Made by a program: the position numbers and the translations under genes. Positions 1-7,686 of a stretch of 10,270 bases of DNA are shown here, piece after piece. The notes beneath the pieces are model-generated. The model had not been told where the DNA came from, did not search any database, and worked only from the letters and a program-made list of their open reading frames with translations. Origin of the DNA: an uncultured Clostridia bacterium (GTDB lineage Bacteria; Bacillota; Clostridia; Oscillospirales; CAG-272); NCBI GenBank assembly GCA_937894775.1, contig CALAXC010000110.1, positions 1 through 10,270 of the forward strand, written 5' to 3'. Each line of letters opens with the position of its first letter. Position 1 is the stretch's first letter.

Positions 1-21
1 GCTCTGCCCCTCTTGACCCCG
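1..21 (-). repeat. Terminal inverted repeat, left end (21 bp, exact)
   Basis: These 21 bases are the exact reverse complement of 10250-10270. The first 15 bases look like the loop and one arm of a palindrome (GCCCCTCTTG arm, TCT loop) whose other arm would lie just outside the window. The match stops at base 22, where the adjacent hairpin begins with a different stem sequence. Confidence 0.9.
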
Positions 22-43
22 TTCGCTTTTTGAAAAAAGCGAA
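22..43. repeat. T/A-rich hairpin next to the left terminal repeat
   Basis: A near-perfect palindrome: stem TTCGCTTTTT paired with AAAAAGCGAA around a 2-base centre. It abuts the terminal repeat exactly as its counterpart at 10230-10249 does, but its outer three base pairs differ in a compensated way (TTC/GAA here, CAA/TTG there). Confidence 0.8.
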
Positions 44-67
44 ACCAAAAACTTTCCATCTGGGTTA

Positions 68-86
68 GTGCGAACATTGTGCGCTG
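68..86 (+). repeat. Direct repeat unit 1 (19 bp)
   Basis: The sequence GTGCGAACATTGTGCGCTG recurs exactly at 120-138, a period of 52 bases. The two units flank the GTCGGCTCAGCCGAC hairpin. Each unit is itself an imperfect palindrome (GCGAACA / TGTGCGC with one mismatched pair). Confidence 0.8.
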
Positions 87-101
87 TTTGTTAGAGTGGC
101 T

Positions 102-116
102 GTCGGCTCAGCCGAC
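102..116. repeat. GTCGGCTCAGCCGAC hairpin, left copy
   Basis: A GC-rich palindrome with a 6-7 bp stem. With flanking bases (100-119) it matches the reverse complement of 10127-10146 over 20 bases. On the + strand it is followed by only three T residues, so it is a poor intrinsic terminator candidate in that direction. Confidence 0.75.
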
Positions 117-119
117 TTT

Positions 120-138
120 GTGCGAACATTGTGCGCTG
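120..138 (+). repeat. Direct repeat unit 2 (19 bp)
   Basis: Exact second copy of the unit at 68-86. It marks the inner edge of the left repeat arm; the sequence then becomes AT-rich and leads into the operon promoter. Confidence 0.8.
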
Positions 139-189
139 AATCTTCGTAAATCCCACCTCATATTAATTATAAAAATATATAAAACTCTA

Positions 190-218
190 TTGACAATAAA
201 AATTATATATGATATAAT
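190..218 (+). promoter_or_regulatory. Consensus sigma-A promoter of the pyrimidine operon
   Basis: TTGACA at 190-195 and TATAAT at 213-218 are separated by exactly 17 bases, so both hexamers and the spacer are perfect housekeeping consensus. The preceding bases, about 155-185, are very AT-rich and could act as an UP element. Transcription should start near 224-226, leaving a leader of about 27 nt before the first gene. No operator-like palindrome overlaps the hexamers. The bases after the -10 element run TTTAAAG, and nucleotide-sensitive start selection is conceivable but is not shown by the sequence. Confidence 0.9.
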
Positions 219-224
219 TTTAAA

Positions 225-251
225 GATAAAAAAATATGGGAGGCGAAGAAA
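225..251 (+). promoter_or_regulatory. Very short 5' leader with strong ribosome binding site
   Basis: The predicted leader is purine-rich and holds GGGAGG at 238-243, 8 bases before the ATG at 252. It has no room for the PyrR-binding attenuators found in many Bacilli pyr operons, nor for a riboswitch. An ATG immediately follows the first one (255-257); the first has the better spacing. Confidence 0.75.
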
Positions 252-1430
252 ATGATGAAATTTATTTTTGACGAAGCTTCTGTTTTTGTTAACGACTCTC
301 ACCTCAAAAAGTACGATACTTTTTCTCACGCAGCCATTTTCGGTGACTGCGTTATCAACTGTTCTAAATATTGTATTTTTCCCGGTTTCGTTGATGTACA
401 CGTACATTTTCGCGAGCCGGGCTTTTCTTATAAAGAAACTATAAAAACAGGAAGCGCTGCAGCGGCTCACGGCGGATATCTCGCAGTATGCACAATGCCA
501 AATCTAAATCCCGTACCCGATTCCCTGAACAATCTCAACGTTCAGCTTGAAGCTATAAAACAAAGCGCTAAAATAAACGTTCTTCCCTTCGGGTCAATAA
601 CCAAAGGTCAAAAAGGACAGGCTATATCCAACCTTGAAGAAATGGCGCCTTTCGTCTGTGGGTTCTCCGATGACGGAGTGGGCGTAAACGATACGGGCAT
701 TATGCTTGAAGCTATGCAACGCGCAAAAGCGCTCGGAAAGATCATATCGGCGCACTGTGAAGATAACACTCAGATAAAAGATTCACCCGAAGCCGAATGG
801 AAACAAATAGAACGTGATATAAAGCTTGCCGATAGGTCGGGAGTAAAATACCACGTCTGCCATATATCAACAAAAGAAAGCGTTTCGCTTATTCGTGACG
901 CAAAAGCAAGCGGCGTCAATATCACCTGCGAAACGGCTCCGCACTACCTTCTCTTCTCGGAAAAGGACGTAAAAGACGACGGAAAATTCAGAATGAATCC
1001 ACCTATCCGTAAGGAAACCGATAAAGCAGCTCTGCTCGAAGGACTGTGCGACGGAACGGGAGATATGATAGCAACCGATCACGCGCCTCACTCGGCAGAG
1101 GAAAAATCAAAGGGACTCGCAAGTCTTAACGGAATAGTAGGACTTGAAACAGCCTTTCCCGCTCTTTACACAGAGCTCGTAAAAAATCACGTTATAACTC
1201 TCGAAAAGCTGCTCGGGCTTATGAGCTATGCTCCGCAAAAACGGTTTGGCATAGAGCTTGACGGTTTTACGGTATACGATCTTGAAAACGAATATACAAT
1301 AGATCCTTCATCCTTCTGCTCAAAAGGCAGGTCAACTCCTTTTGACGGCAAAAAGGTATTTGGAAAATGTATCGCAACGGTATCAAACGGAAATATCGCA
1401 TACTTAGACGAAAAGATCTTAACGGTTTAA
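252..1430 (+). CDS. pyrC: Dihydroorotase, class I
   Basis: Zinc amidohydrolase that interconverts N-carbamoyl-L-aspartate and L-dihydroorotate, the third step of UMP synthesis, in the cytoplasm. The product is 392 aa, somewhat shorter than the roughly 425 aa usual for class I enzymes; the shortfall seems to lie partly in the N-terminal beta-sandwich region. Visible family motifs are HVHFREPG from residue 50 (metal-binding H50 and H52, substrate R54), TMPN ending at N84, FSDDG at 138-142 (the class I bridging aspartate), SAHCED around H168, HVCHIS with H204, and ATDHAPH at 274-280 with catalytic D276. The C-terminal segment STPFDGKKVFGKCIATVSNG is also typical. It is the first gene after the promoter, with GGGAGG 8 bases upstream. 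Being first is unusual compared with Bacilli, where pyrB usually precedes it. Confidence 0.96.
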   Translation: MMKFIFDEASVFVNDSHLKKYDTFSHAAIFGDCVINCSKYCIFPGFVDVHVHFREPGFSYKETIKTGSAAAAHGGYLAVCTMPNLNPVPDSLNNLNVQLEAIKQSAKINVLPFGSITKGQKGQAISNLEEMAPFVCGFSDDGVGVNDTGIMLEAMQRAKALGKIISAHCEDNTQIKDSPEAEWKQIERDIKLADRSGVKYHVCHISTKESVSLIRDAKASGVNITCETAPHYLLFSEKDVKDDGKFRMNPPIRKETDKAALLEGLCDGTGDMIATDHAPHSAEEKSKGLASLNGIVGLETAFPALYTELVKNHVITLEKLLGLMSYAPQKRFGIELDGFTVYDLENEYTIDPSSFCSKGRSTPFDGKKVFGKCIATVSNGNIAYLDEKILTV

Positions 1431-1470
1431 CGCAAATTATAAAGCTTATTACAGAGAAAGAGGAATTACT

Positions 1471-4400
1471 ATGGCTAAAAGAACAGATATCAAAAGAGTA
1501 ATGATCATCGGCTCAGGTCCTATCGTTATCGGTCAGGCGGCTGAATTCGACTATGCGGGAACGCAAGCCTGCCTTGCGCTCAAGGAAGAAGGATACGAGG
1601 TCATTCTTGTAAACTCAAATCCCGCAACCATTATGACCGACACAACTATTGCCGACAAGGTATATATGGAGCCTCTTACGCTTGAATACGTAGCAAAGAT
1701 AATACGTTACGAGCGCCCCGATGCAATAGTTCCGGGTATAGGCGGACAGACGGGACTCAACCTCGCTATGCAGCTTGAAAAGAAAGGAATTCTCAAGGAA
1801 GCAAACGTAAAGCTTCTCGGAACGTCAAGCGAATCTATCGAGCGCGCTGAGGACAGAGAGCTGTTTAAAGAGCTTTGCCAATCGATAGGCGAACCCGTAA
1901 TTCCCTCTGAAATAGCAAACTCAGTCGAAGAAATTATGGAAGCCGCAGAGCATATAGGACTCCCCGTAGTTCTCCGCCCCGCATTTACTCTCGGAGGTAC
2001 GGGCGGCGGATTTGCTTACACAAAAGAAGAGCTTCACGAACTTGCCATAGGCGCGATAGCAGCTTCTCCCGTAAGTCAGGTGCTTGTTGAAAAGAGCGTT
2101 CGCGGATTTAAAGAAATAGAATTCGAGGTCATGCGTGACAGCGCGGATAATGCCATTACGATATGCGGAATGGAAAATATAGATCCCGTAGGTGTTCACA
2201 CGGGCGACAGCATAGTAGTAGCGCCTATTATGACTCTCAACGATCACGATTACAAGATGCTCAACGACAGTGCGATAAAGCTTATTCGTGAGCTTAAAAT
2301 AGAGGGCGGCTGTAACGTACAGTTTGCGCTCAACCCCAATTCCTCTGAATATTATCTTATCGAGGTAAACCCCAGAGTTTCAAGAAGCTCGGCTCTTGCT
2401 TCAAAGGCTTCGGGTTATCCCATAGCAAGAGTTACCGCAAAAATAGCGCTCGGTATGACACTTGACGAAATATCTGTTGCGGGAACAAAGGCAAGCTTTG
2501 AACCGAACCTCGATTACGTAGTTGCAAAATTCCCAAGATTTCCGTTTGATAAATTCCCCTCTGTACCCAACAAGCTCGGAACACAGATGAAGGCGACAGG
2601 CGAATGTATGGGTATCGGCTCAAATCTTGAAGAGTGCTTGCTCAAATCGGTGCGCTCGCTCGAGATCGGTATCTGTCACCTCTATATGCCTAAATTTGAT
2701 GAATTCACCGACGCAGAGCTTCTTGAATACATCGAGGAATTCCACGACGACAACGCTTTCGCAATAGCGCAGCTTCTCCGTCACAATCACACGGTAAAAG
2801 AAATTGCCGAAATAACAAAGATAACTCCTTTCTTCCTCGAATCCTTCAAAAAGATAACCGATATGGAAATAAAGCTTGCAAGCAACAAGCTTAACGCAGA
2901 ACTTCTCAAAGATGCAAAGGAAATGGGCTTTTCCGATAAATTTATCGCGCGGCTCTGGGATATGAGCGAAAAGGAAATATTCGACATCCGCCGCGAGCAA
3001 AATCTCTTCCCGATCTACAAAATGGTAGACACAGCACACGTCGGAGCGTATATTCCTTATTTCTATTCCTCTTATCAGGGAAAGAATGCATCGATACTTA
3101 CCGACAGAAAAAAGATAATAGTTCTCGGCGCAGGTCCTATCCGTATAGGTCAGGGCGTAGAGTTCGACTACTCAACGGTACACGCGGTAAACACTATCCG
3201 CAACTGCGGTTACGAAGCTATAATAATAAACAACAACCCCGAAACCGTTTCAACCGATTACACGACCTCGGACAAGCTCTATTTTGAGCCTCTTACGGTT
3301 GAGGACGTAATGAACGTCATCGAATTCGAGAAGCCGCTCGGTGTTATAGCATCTCTCGGAGGACAGACCGCAATAAATCTTGCCGCTCCGCTTGCGGCAA
3401 AGGGAGTAAAGATAATCGGAACAGACTGCGAGGCTATAGACAGAGCCGAAAACAGAGATTCCTTTGAAAAGATACTCACCTCACTCGGAATTCCTCAGCC
3501 GCAGGGACATGCGGTTACAAAGATAGAGGACGGTGTAAAGGTTGCCGAAAAGATAGGCTATCCCGTTTTAGTACGTCCGAGCTTCGTTCTCGGCGGAAGA
3601 GCTATGCAGCTCGTAGCAAACGAAAATCAGCTTCGCACATATCTCCGCACAGCCGTTGAGATCGACGAAGACAAGCCCGTTCTCGTTGACCACTACATTC
3701 AGGGTAAAGAGGTCGAGGTCGATGCGATCTGCGACGGACGTGACGTTTTCGTTGCAGGAATTATGGAGCTTGTTGAACGTACGGGAGTCCACAGCGGTGA
3801 CAGTATCAGCGTATATCCCGCTTACAGCATCTCCAACAAGGTAAAAGGAAAGATCCTCACCTATACAAAGCAGTTAGGTCTTGCCATCGGCATAGTAGGA
3901 CTCTTTAACATTCAGTTTATAGTAGACTCCAAGGATGACGTTTATATAATCGAGGTAAATCCCCGCTCTTCAAGAACGGTTCCCTTCCTCTCAAAATCCA
4001 CAGGATATTCTCTTGCCGATATAGCGACAGAGGTTATTTTGGGAAAATCCTTAAAAGAGCTTGGAATATTCGACATCTATCCGCAGGAAAAGAAACGCTG
4101 GTACTGTAAGGTCCCCGTATTCTCCTTCCGTAAGATAAGCGGAGTTGATTCCTACCTCTCTCCCGAAATGAAATCAACGGGCGAGGCAATAGGCTATGAC
4201 GATTCGCTCAACAGAGCATTCTATAAAGCTTTGCAGGCATCGGGAACGGTGGTTCAGAACTACGGAACGGTATTTGCAACGATAGCCGACGAGGATAAAG
4301 AAGAAGCACTTCCGCTTATCCGCCGCTTCTACAATCTCGGCTTTAATATCGAGGCTACCGAGGGAACGGCAAAATTCTTAAAAGCAAACGGAATACGCAC

Positions 4401-4644
4401 GCATCAGCACAATAAGATAAGCAGCGGAAGCGATGACATTCCGAATGCGATGAAGCAAGGACATATTGCGTATATTATCAACACAAGCAGCATAGGCGCT
4501 ATGAATCAGCAAAAGGACGGATTTGAGATCCGCCATCTCGCAATAGAAAACAATATCACGCTCTTCTCCTCGCTCGATACGGTACGTGTTCTTCTCGACG
4601 TTCTCGAAGAAATAACGATAACGGTATCCACGATAGACAGTTGA
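1471..4644 (+). CDS. carB: Carbamoyl-phosphate synthase large subunit
   Basis: Makes carbamoyl phosphate from bicarbonate, ammonia and two ATP; the ammonia normally comes from the glutaminase subunit CarA. At 1057 aa it is close to the usual length of about 1070. The two homologous synthetase halves are clear: GSGP at 14-17 and GAGP at 553-556, with ATP-grasp signatures EVNPR at 298-302 and 828-832. The middle (about 400-545) is the oligomerisation domain. From about residue 932 to the end is an MGS-like domain, the site of allosteric control (UMP, and ornithine in studied enzymes). The first half reads VPGIGGQTGLN where the usual form is LPTLGGQTALN, which I take as a lineage variant. AAAGAGG at 1457-1463 is 7 bases before the ATG. 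It lies 40 nt after pyrC. No carA is adjacent or anywhere in the window. Confidence 0.97.
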   Translation: MAKRTDIKRVMIIGSGPIVIGQAAEFDYAGTQACLALKEEGYEVILVNSNPATIMTDTTIADKVYMEPLTLEYVAKIIRYERPDAIVPGIGGQTGLNLAMQLEKKGILKEANVKLLGTSSESIERAEDRELFKELCQSIGEPVIPSEIANSVEEIMEAAEHIGLPVVLRPAFTLGGTGGGFAYTKEELHELAIGAIAASPVSQVLVEKSVRGFKEIEFEVMRDSADNAITICGMENIDPVGVHTGDSIVVAPIMTLNDHDYKMLNDSAIKLIRELKIEGGCNVQFALNPNSSEYYLIEVNPRVSRSSALASKASGYPIARVTAKIALGMTLDEISVAGTKASFEPNLDYVVAKFPRFPFDKFPSVPNKLGTQMKATGECMGIGSNLEECLLKSVRSLEIGICHLYMPKFDEFTDAELLEYIEEFHDDNAFAIAQLLRHNHTVKEIAEITKITPFFLESFKKITDMEIKLASNKLNAELLKDAKEMGFSDKFIARLWDMSEKEIFDIRREQNLFPIYKMVDTAHVGAYIPYFYSSYQGKNASILTDRKKIIVLGAGPIRIGQGVEFDYSTVHAVNTIRNCGYEAIIINNNPETVSTDYTTSDKLYFEPLTVEDVMNVIEFEKPLGVIASLGGQTAINLAAPLAAKGVKIIGTDCEAIDRAENRDSFEKILTSLGIPQPQGHAVTKIEDGVKVAEKIGYPVLVRPSFVLGGRAMQLVANENQLRTYLRTAVEIDEDKPVLVDHYIQGKEVEVDAICDGRDVFVAGIMELVERTGVHSGDSISVYPAYSISNKVKGKILTYTKQLGLAIGIVGLFNIQFIVDSKDDVYIIEVNPRSSRTVPFLSKSTGYSLADIATEVILGKSLKELGIFDIYPQEKKRWYCKVPVFSFRKISGVDSYLSPEMKSTGEAIGYDDSLNRAFYKALQASGTVVQNYGTVFATIADEDKEEALPLIRRFYNLGFNIEATEGTAKFLKANGIRTHQHNKISSGSDDIPNAMKQGHIAYIINTSSIGAMNQQKDGFEIRHLAIENNITLFSSLDTVRVLLDVLEEITITVSTIDS

Positions 4645-4658
4645 AAAGGATAAAACAA

Positions 4659-5384
4659 ATGAAAGATACGGTATTCACAGTCATATCAAATAAAAAAATA
4701 GCAAAAAACACCTTCGAAATGATCCTTGAGGGCGACCTCGAAGGAATAAAAGAAGGTCAGTTCATAAATATAAAGCTCGACGGCTTTTATCTCCGCCGAC
4801 CGATATCGGTGTGCGACATAAACGGTGACAAGCTCACTATAATCTATAAAGCTGTCGGCAAAGGCACAGAGTATATGGCAAAAATGAGCGGAGGAGAAAA
4901 GCTCCTTACACTCACAGAACTCGGAAACGGCTACGACCGTTCCCTCTCGGGCGATTCTCCGCTTCTTATCGGAGGAGGCGCGGGAGTTCCGCCGATGTAT
5001 CTCCTTTGCAAAAAGCTTATTGCCGAAGGAAAACACTGTTCGGTAATATTAGGCTTTGGCTCGGCTGACGAAGTATTCTATGAAGAAGAATTCAAAAAGC
5101 TCGGAGCAGACGTAACGGTGACTACAGCCGACGGCTCTTACGGAACGCAGGGCTTCGTTACCGCCGCGATAAAGGACGGCTACACCTATTTTTACACCTG
5201 CGGCCCAGAGCCTATGCTCAAAGCGGTCTACGGTGCAACAAGCACGTCGGGACAGTTCAGCTTCGAGGAACGTATGGGATGCGGCTTCGGTGCTTGTATG
5301 GGCTGCTCCTGCGAAACAAAGTACGGCAAAAAAAGGATCTGTAAAGACGGTCCCGTTCTCGTAAAGGAGGAGATAATATGGTAA
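4659..5384 (+). CDS. pyrK: Dihydroorotate dehydrogenase electron-transfer subunit
   Basis: FAD and [2Fe-2S] subunit that passes electrons from PyrD to NAD+ in class 1B dihydroorotate dehydrogenase. I choose the ATG at 4659, giving 241 aa, because AAAAGGA at 4644-4650 sits 8 bases upstream. A TTG start at 4641 overlapping the carB stop would add six residues but has no ribosome binding site. Domain order fits the ferredoxin-reductase family: the flavin motif RRPIS at 46-50, the NAD-binding stretch GGGAGVPP from 105, CGPEPML from 181, and cluster cysteines C208, C213, C216 and C228 (spacing x4, x2, x11). An additional cysteine, C218, sits inside this loop. The gene follows carB by 14 nt and overlaps pyrD by 7 nt, matching the 1:1 complex. 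Confidence 0.94.
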   Translation: MKDTVFTVISNKKIAKNTFEMILEGDLEGIKEGQFINIKLDGFYLRRPISVCDINGDKLTIIYKAVGKGTEYMAKMSGGEKLLTLTELGNGYDRSLSGDSPLLIGGGAGVPPMYLLCKKLIAEGKHCSVILGFGSADEVFYEEEFKKLGADVTVTTADGSYGTQGFVTAAIKDGYTYFYTCGPEPMLKAVYGATSTSGQFSFEERMGCGFGACMGCSCETKYGKKRICKDGPVLVKEEIIW

Positions 5385-6289
5385 ACGCTAAGATCAACCT
5401 TTGCGGAACAGAGATAGATAATCCGATAATTCCCGCAAGCGGAACCTTTGGTTTCGGCGCGGAATTTGCAGAGCTTTACGATATAAACATTCTCGGTACG
5501 TTCTCTTTTAAGGGAACAACGAGAAACGAAAGATTTGGAAATCCCACTCCGCGAATTGCCGAAACCGCAAGCGGTATGTTAAATTCGGTAGGGCTTCAGA
5601 ATCCTGGTGTCGAGCACGTTATCGCGCACGAGCTTCCCGAGCTCAAAAAATTCTTCCGCAAACCCGTAATGGCAAACGTAAGCGGATTTTCGGTCGAAGA
5701 TTACGTCTATACCTGCGAACGTCTTGACGGTGAAGAGCAGATCGGCTGGATCGAAGTAAATATAAGCTGTCCAAACGTTCACGGAGGCGGAATGAGCTTC
5801 GGTACTTCTCCGCAAGCTGCGGCAGAGGTCACACGCGAGGTACGCAAGGTAACGAAAAAGCCGATAATAATAAAGCTTACGCCAAACGTAACAAGTATTT
5901 CCGATATAGCAAAGGCGTGCGAGAGCGAGGGCGCAGATGCCGTTTCGCTTATAAACACTCTTTCGGGAATGAGAATAAATCTTAAAACGAGAAGACCGAT
6001 ACTCAAAAACACAACGGGCGGTCTTTCGGGCCCCTGCGTTTTCCCCGTAGCGCTCCGATGCGTATATCAGGTCTATGATGCGGTTAAGATCCCGATAGTC
6101 GGAATGGGCGGCATTAGCTCTGCCGACGACGTAATAGAAATGATGCTTGCGGGAGCGACCGCCACACAGGTAGGCGCGGCAAACCTTGTTGATCCTTTTG
6201 CCTGCAAAAAGATCATAGAGGATCTCCCCGCCGCTATGGAAAAATACAGAATAACAAATCTTTGTGAAATAATAGGAGGAGCACACTAA
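5378..6289 (+). CDS. pyrD: Dihydroorotate dehydrogenase, class 1B catalytic subunit
   Basis: FMN enzyme oxidising dihydroorotate to orotate, working with PyrK and NAD+ in the cytoplasm. The 303 aa length is standard for class 1B. Family signatures are TFSFKGTT with K45, MLNSVGLQNPG at 67-77 (substrate loop), NISCPN at 128-133 whose C131 is the class 1 catalytic base (class 2 membrane enzymes use serine), IIKLTPN around K166, and the FMN-phosphate region VGMGGISSADD. The stretch GPCVFPVALRCVY is cysteine-containing where I would expect something like GPAIKPIALRMVY; this is a mild deviation, not a lost catalytic residue. AAGGAGG at 5364-5370 is 7 bases before the ATG, inside the end of pyrK. 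The stop overlaps the next start by 1 base (TAATG). Confidence 0.95.
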   Translation: MVNAKINLCGTEIDNPIIPASGTFGFGAEFAELYDINILGTFSFKGTTRNERFGNPTPRIAETASGMLNSVGLQNPGVEHVIAHELPELKKFFRKPVMANVSGFSVEDYVYTCERLDGEEQIGWIEVNISCPNVHGGGMSFGTSPQAAAEVTREVRKVTKKPIIIKLTPNVTSISDIAKACESEGADAVSLINTLSGMRINLKTRRPILKNTTGGLSGPCVFPVALRCVYQVYDAVKIPIVGMGGISSADDVIEMMLAGATATQVGAANLVDPFACKKIIEDLPAAMEKYRITNLCEIIGGAH

Positions 6290-6987
6290 TGGGAAAGGAC
6301 GTAATTATCGCTTGCGATTTTTCAAGCGCCGATGCGGCTCTTGAATTTCTTTCAAACTTCAAAGACGAAAAGCCTTTTGTAAAGATCGGAATGGAGCTTT
6401 TTTATGCCGAAGGCCCTTCGATAGTTAAAAAGCTTAAAGAGAGAGGACACAAAATATTCCTCGATCTCAAGCTTCACGATATTCCCAACACAGTAAAGAA
6501 ATCAATGGCAGTGCTTTCAGGACTCGACGTTGATATGACAAATCTTCACGCGGCGGGAACCTGCCGTATGATGCAAGCGGCGCTCGAGGGACTCACAAGA
6601 CCTGACGGTACAAGACCGATACTTATTGCCGTTACACAGCTCACCTCTACAGATCAGGAAAGTATGGAAAATGACCTTCTTATAAAAGAGCCTATAGACG
6701 AGGTAGTTATGCACTATGCATCAAACGCCGCAAAGGCGGGACTTGACGGTGTAGTATGTTCTCCGCTCGAAGCACAGAAGGTACACGAAAGATGCGGAAA
6801 GAATTTCATTACCGTAACTCCGGGAGTTCGTTTTGCTGACGGAGATATAGGGGATCAGAAGAGAGTTATGACTCCTGCGGAGGCTAAGAAAATAGGCTCT
6901 GACTACATAGTAGTCGGCAGACCGATAACAGCATCGCCCGATCCCGTTGCGGCATACAGAAGATGCGTTGCAGAGTTCGTTGATTAA
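6289..6987 (+). CDS. pyrF: Orotidine 5'-phosphate decarboxylase
   Basis: Final step of the pathway, decarboxylating OMP to UMP without a cofactor. The 232 aa length is typical of the bacterial TIM-barrel enzyme. The catalytic motif DLKLHDIPNT at 59-68 supplies the D59-K61-D64 charged network; D10 in the first strand (IACDF) is the substrate ribose contact. Near the C-terminus VVGRPI with R211 is the phosphate-binding arginine loop. The start overlaps the pyrD stop by one base, and AGGAGG at 6274-6279 lies 9 bases upstream, so translational coupling with pyrD is likely. The next gene begins 17 nt after the stop. Confidence 0.96.
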   Translation: MGKDVIIACDFSSADAALEFLSNFKDEKPFVKIGMELFYAEGPSIVKKLKERGHKIFLDLKLHDIPNTVKKSMAVLSGLDVDMTNLHAAGTCRMMQAALEGLTRPDGTRPILIAVTQLTSTDQESMENDLLIKEPIDEVVMHYASNAAKAGLDGVVCSPLEAQKVHERCGKNFITVTPGVRFADGDIGDQKRVMTPAEAKKIGSDYIVVGRPITASPDPVAAYRRCVAEFVD

Positions 6988-7004
6988 AATTAAGGAGGCT
7001 AAAA

Positions 7005-7661
7005 ATGGAAGCATATAAGAGAGAATTTATTCAGTTTTTAGAGGGCGCAGGCGTTCTCAAATTCGGTGATTTTACCGCAAAGAGCGGAAGAAAGATTCCT
7101 TATTTCATAAATGCGGGCGATATAAAGACGGGCGATCAGATATGTAAGCTCGGTGAATTTTACGCAAAAGCTTATCTCGAAAAGCTCGGCAATAAGAAAA
7201 CAGTTCTCTACGGCCCCGCTTATAAGGGTATCCCGATAGCCGTTTCAGCGGCGGCGGCACTCTCACGCGAGGGACTTGATCTTCCCTTCTTCTTCAACAG
7301 AAAAGAAGAAAAGGATCACGGTGAAGGCGGAGTTTTTGTAGGATACAAGCCTACCGCAGGCGAAGAGGTGGTTATCGTTGAGGACGTTATCACCGCAGGA
7401 ACAGCTATCCGCGAAAGTATGGCAAATATGCAGAGCCTTAAAGACGTAAAGGTTGCCGCTACCTTCGTTATGGTCGACCGTAAGGAAAAAGGCAGAGGCG
7501 AAAAGAGCGCTATGGCTGAGGTCGAGGAAGAATTCGGCTTCCCCGTTTATTCGGTAGTTGACGTATACGATATCATTGAATATCTCAAGGAAGACGAAAA
7601 GAACGCAGAAAACGTTGAAAGAATAGAAAAATATCTCGCAATAAACGGAGCAAAAGCGTAA
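7005..7661 (+). CDS. pyrE: Orotate phosphoribosyltransferase
   Basis: Transfers phosphoribosyl from PRPP to orotate, making OMP for PyrF. The product is 218 aa, near the usual 210-215. Visible elements are FGDFTAKSGRKIPYF near the N-terminus (orotate and phosphate contacts), YGPAYKGIP from residue 69, the flexible catalytic loop FNRKEEKDHGEGG with K100, K103 and H105, and the PRPP-binding motif VIVEDVITAGTA at 123-134 with the acidic pair E126-D127. AAGGAGG at 6992-6998 is 6 bases before the ATG. The last 20 or so residues are charged and lysine/glutamate-rich, a common variable tail. Confidence 0.95.
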   Translation: MEAYKREFIQFLEGAGVLKFGDFTAKSGRKIPYFINAGDIKTGDQICKLGEFYAKAYLEKLGNKKTVLYGPAYKGIPIAVSAAAALSREGLDLPFFFNRKEEKDHGEGGVFVGYKPTAGEEVVIVEDVITAGTAIRESMANMQSLKDVKVAATFVMVDRKEKGRGEKSAMAEVEEEFGFPVYSVVDVYDIIEYLKEDEKNAENVERIEKYLAINGAKA

Positions 7662-7686
7662 TCCCCCACACGAAAGGAGCTTTCAA

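Larger units (their letters stand above)
1..138 (-). repeat. Left copy of a mosaic intergenic hairpin repeat
   Basis: This non-coding block matches the block at the right end of the window in inverted orientation. Read on the minus strand, the shared modules come in the same order in both copies: a GTCGGCTGAGCCGAC hairpin, a variable spacer, an AAAGTTTTTGGT-like stretch, a T/A-rich hairpin (here 22-43) and a 21-base end module (here 1-21). The left copy also carries a 19-bp direct repeat (68-86 and 120-138) that the right copy lacks in that form. No credible gene lies here. I infer a dispersed genomic repeat family; I recall similar hairpins between genes in Ruminococcaceae-type genomes but cannot verify that here. 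Confidence 0.75.

Noticed and set aside
1..138. CRISPR array or insertion sequence at the left end
   Set aside because: There are only two direct repeat units with a palindromic spacer, no cas genes and no transposase.
108..470. Minus-strand open frame of 120 codons at the left
   Set aside because: It is antisense to the promoter and the start of pyrC, ends in the repeat arm, and shows no recognisable protein family.
4641..4658. TTG start for pyrK overlapping the carB stop
   Set aside because: No ribosome binding site precedes it, whereas the ATG at 4659 has AAAAGGA at proper spacing and fits the usual family N-terminus.
5579..6286. Long minus-strand open frame of 235 codons
   Set aside because: It is wholly antisense to pyrD, which has full family motifs; the translation is low-complexity, tyrosine/arginine-rich shadow sequence.
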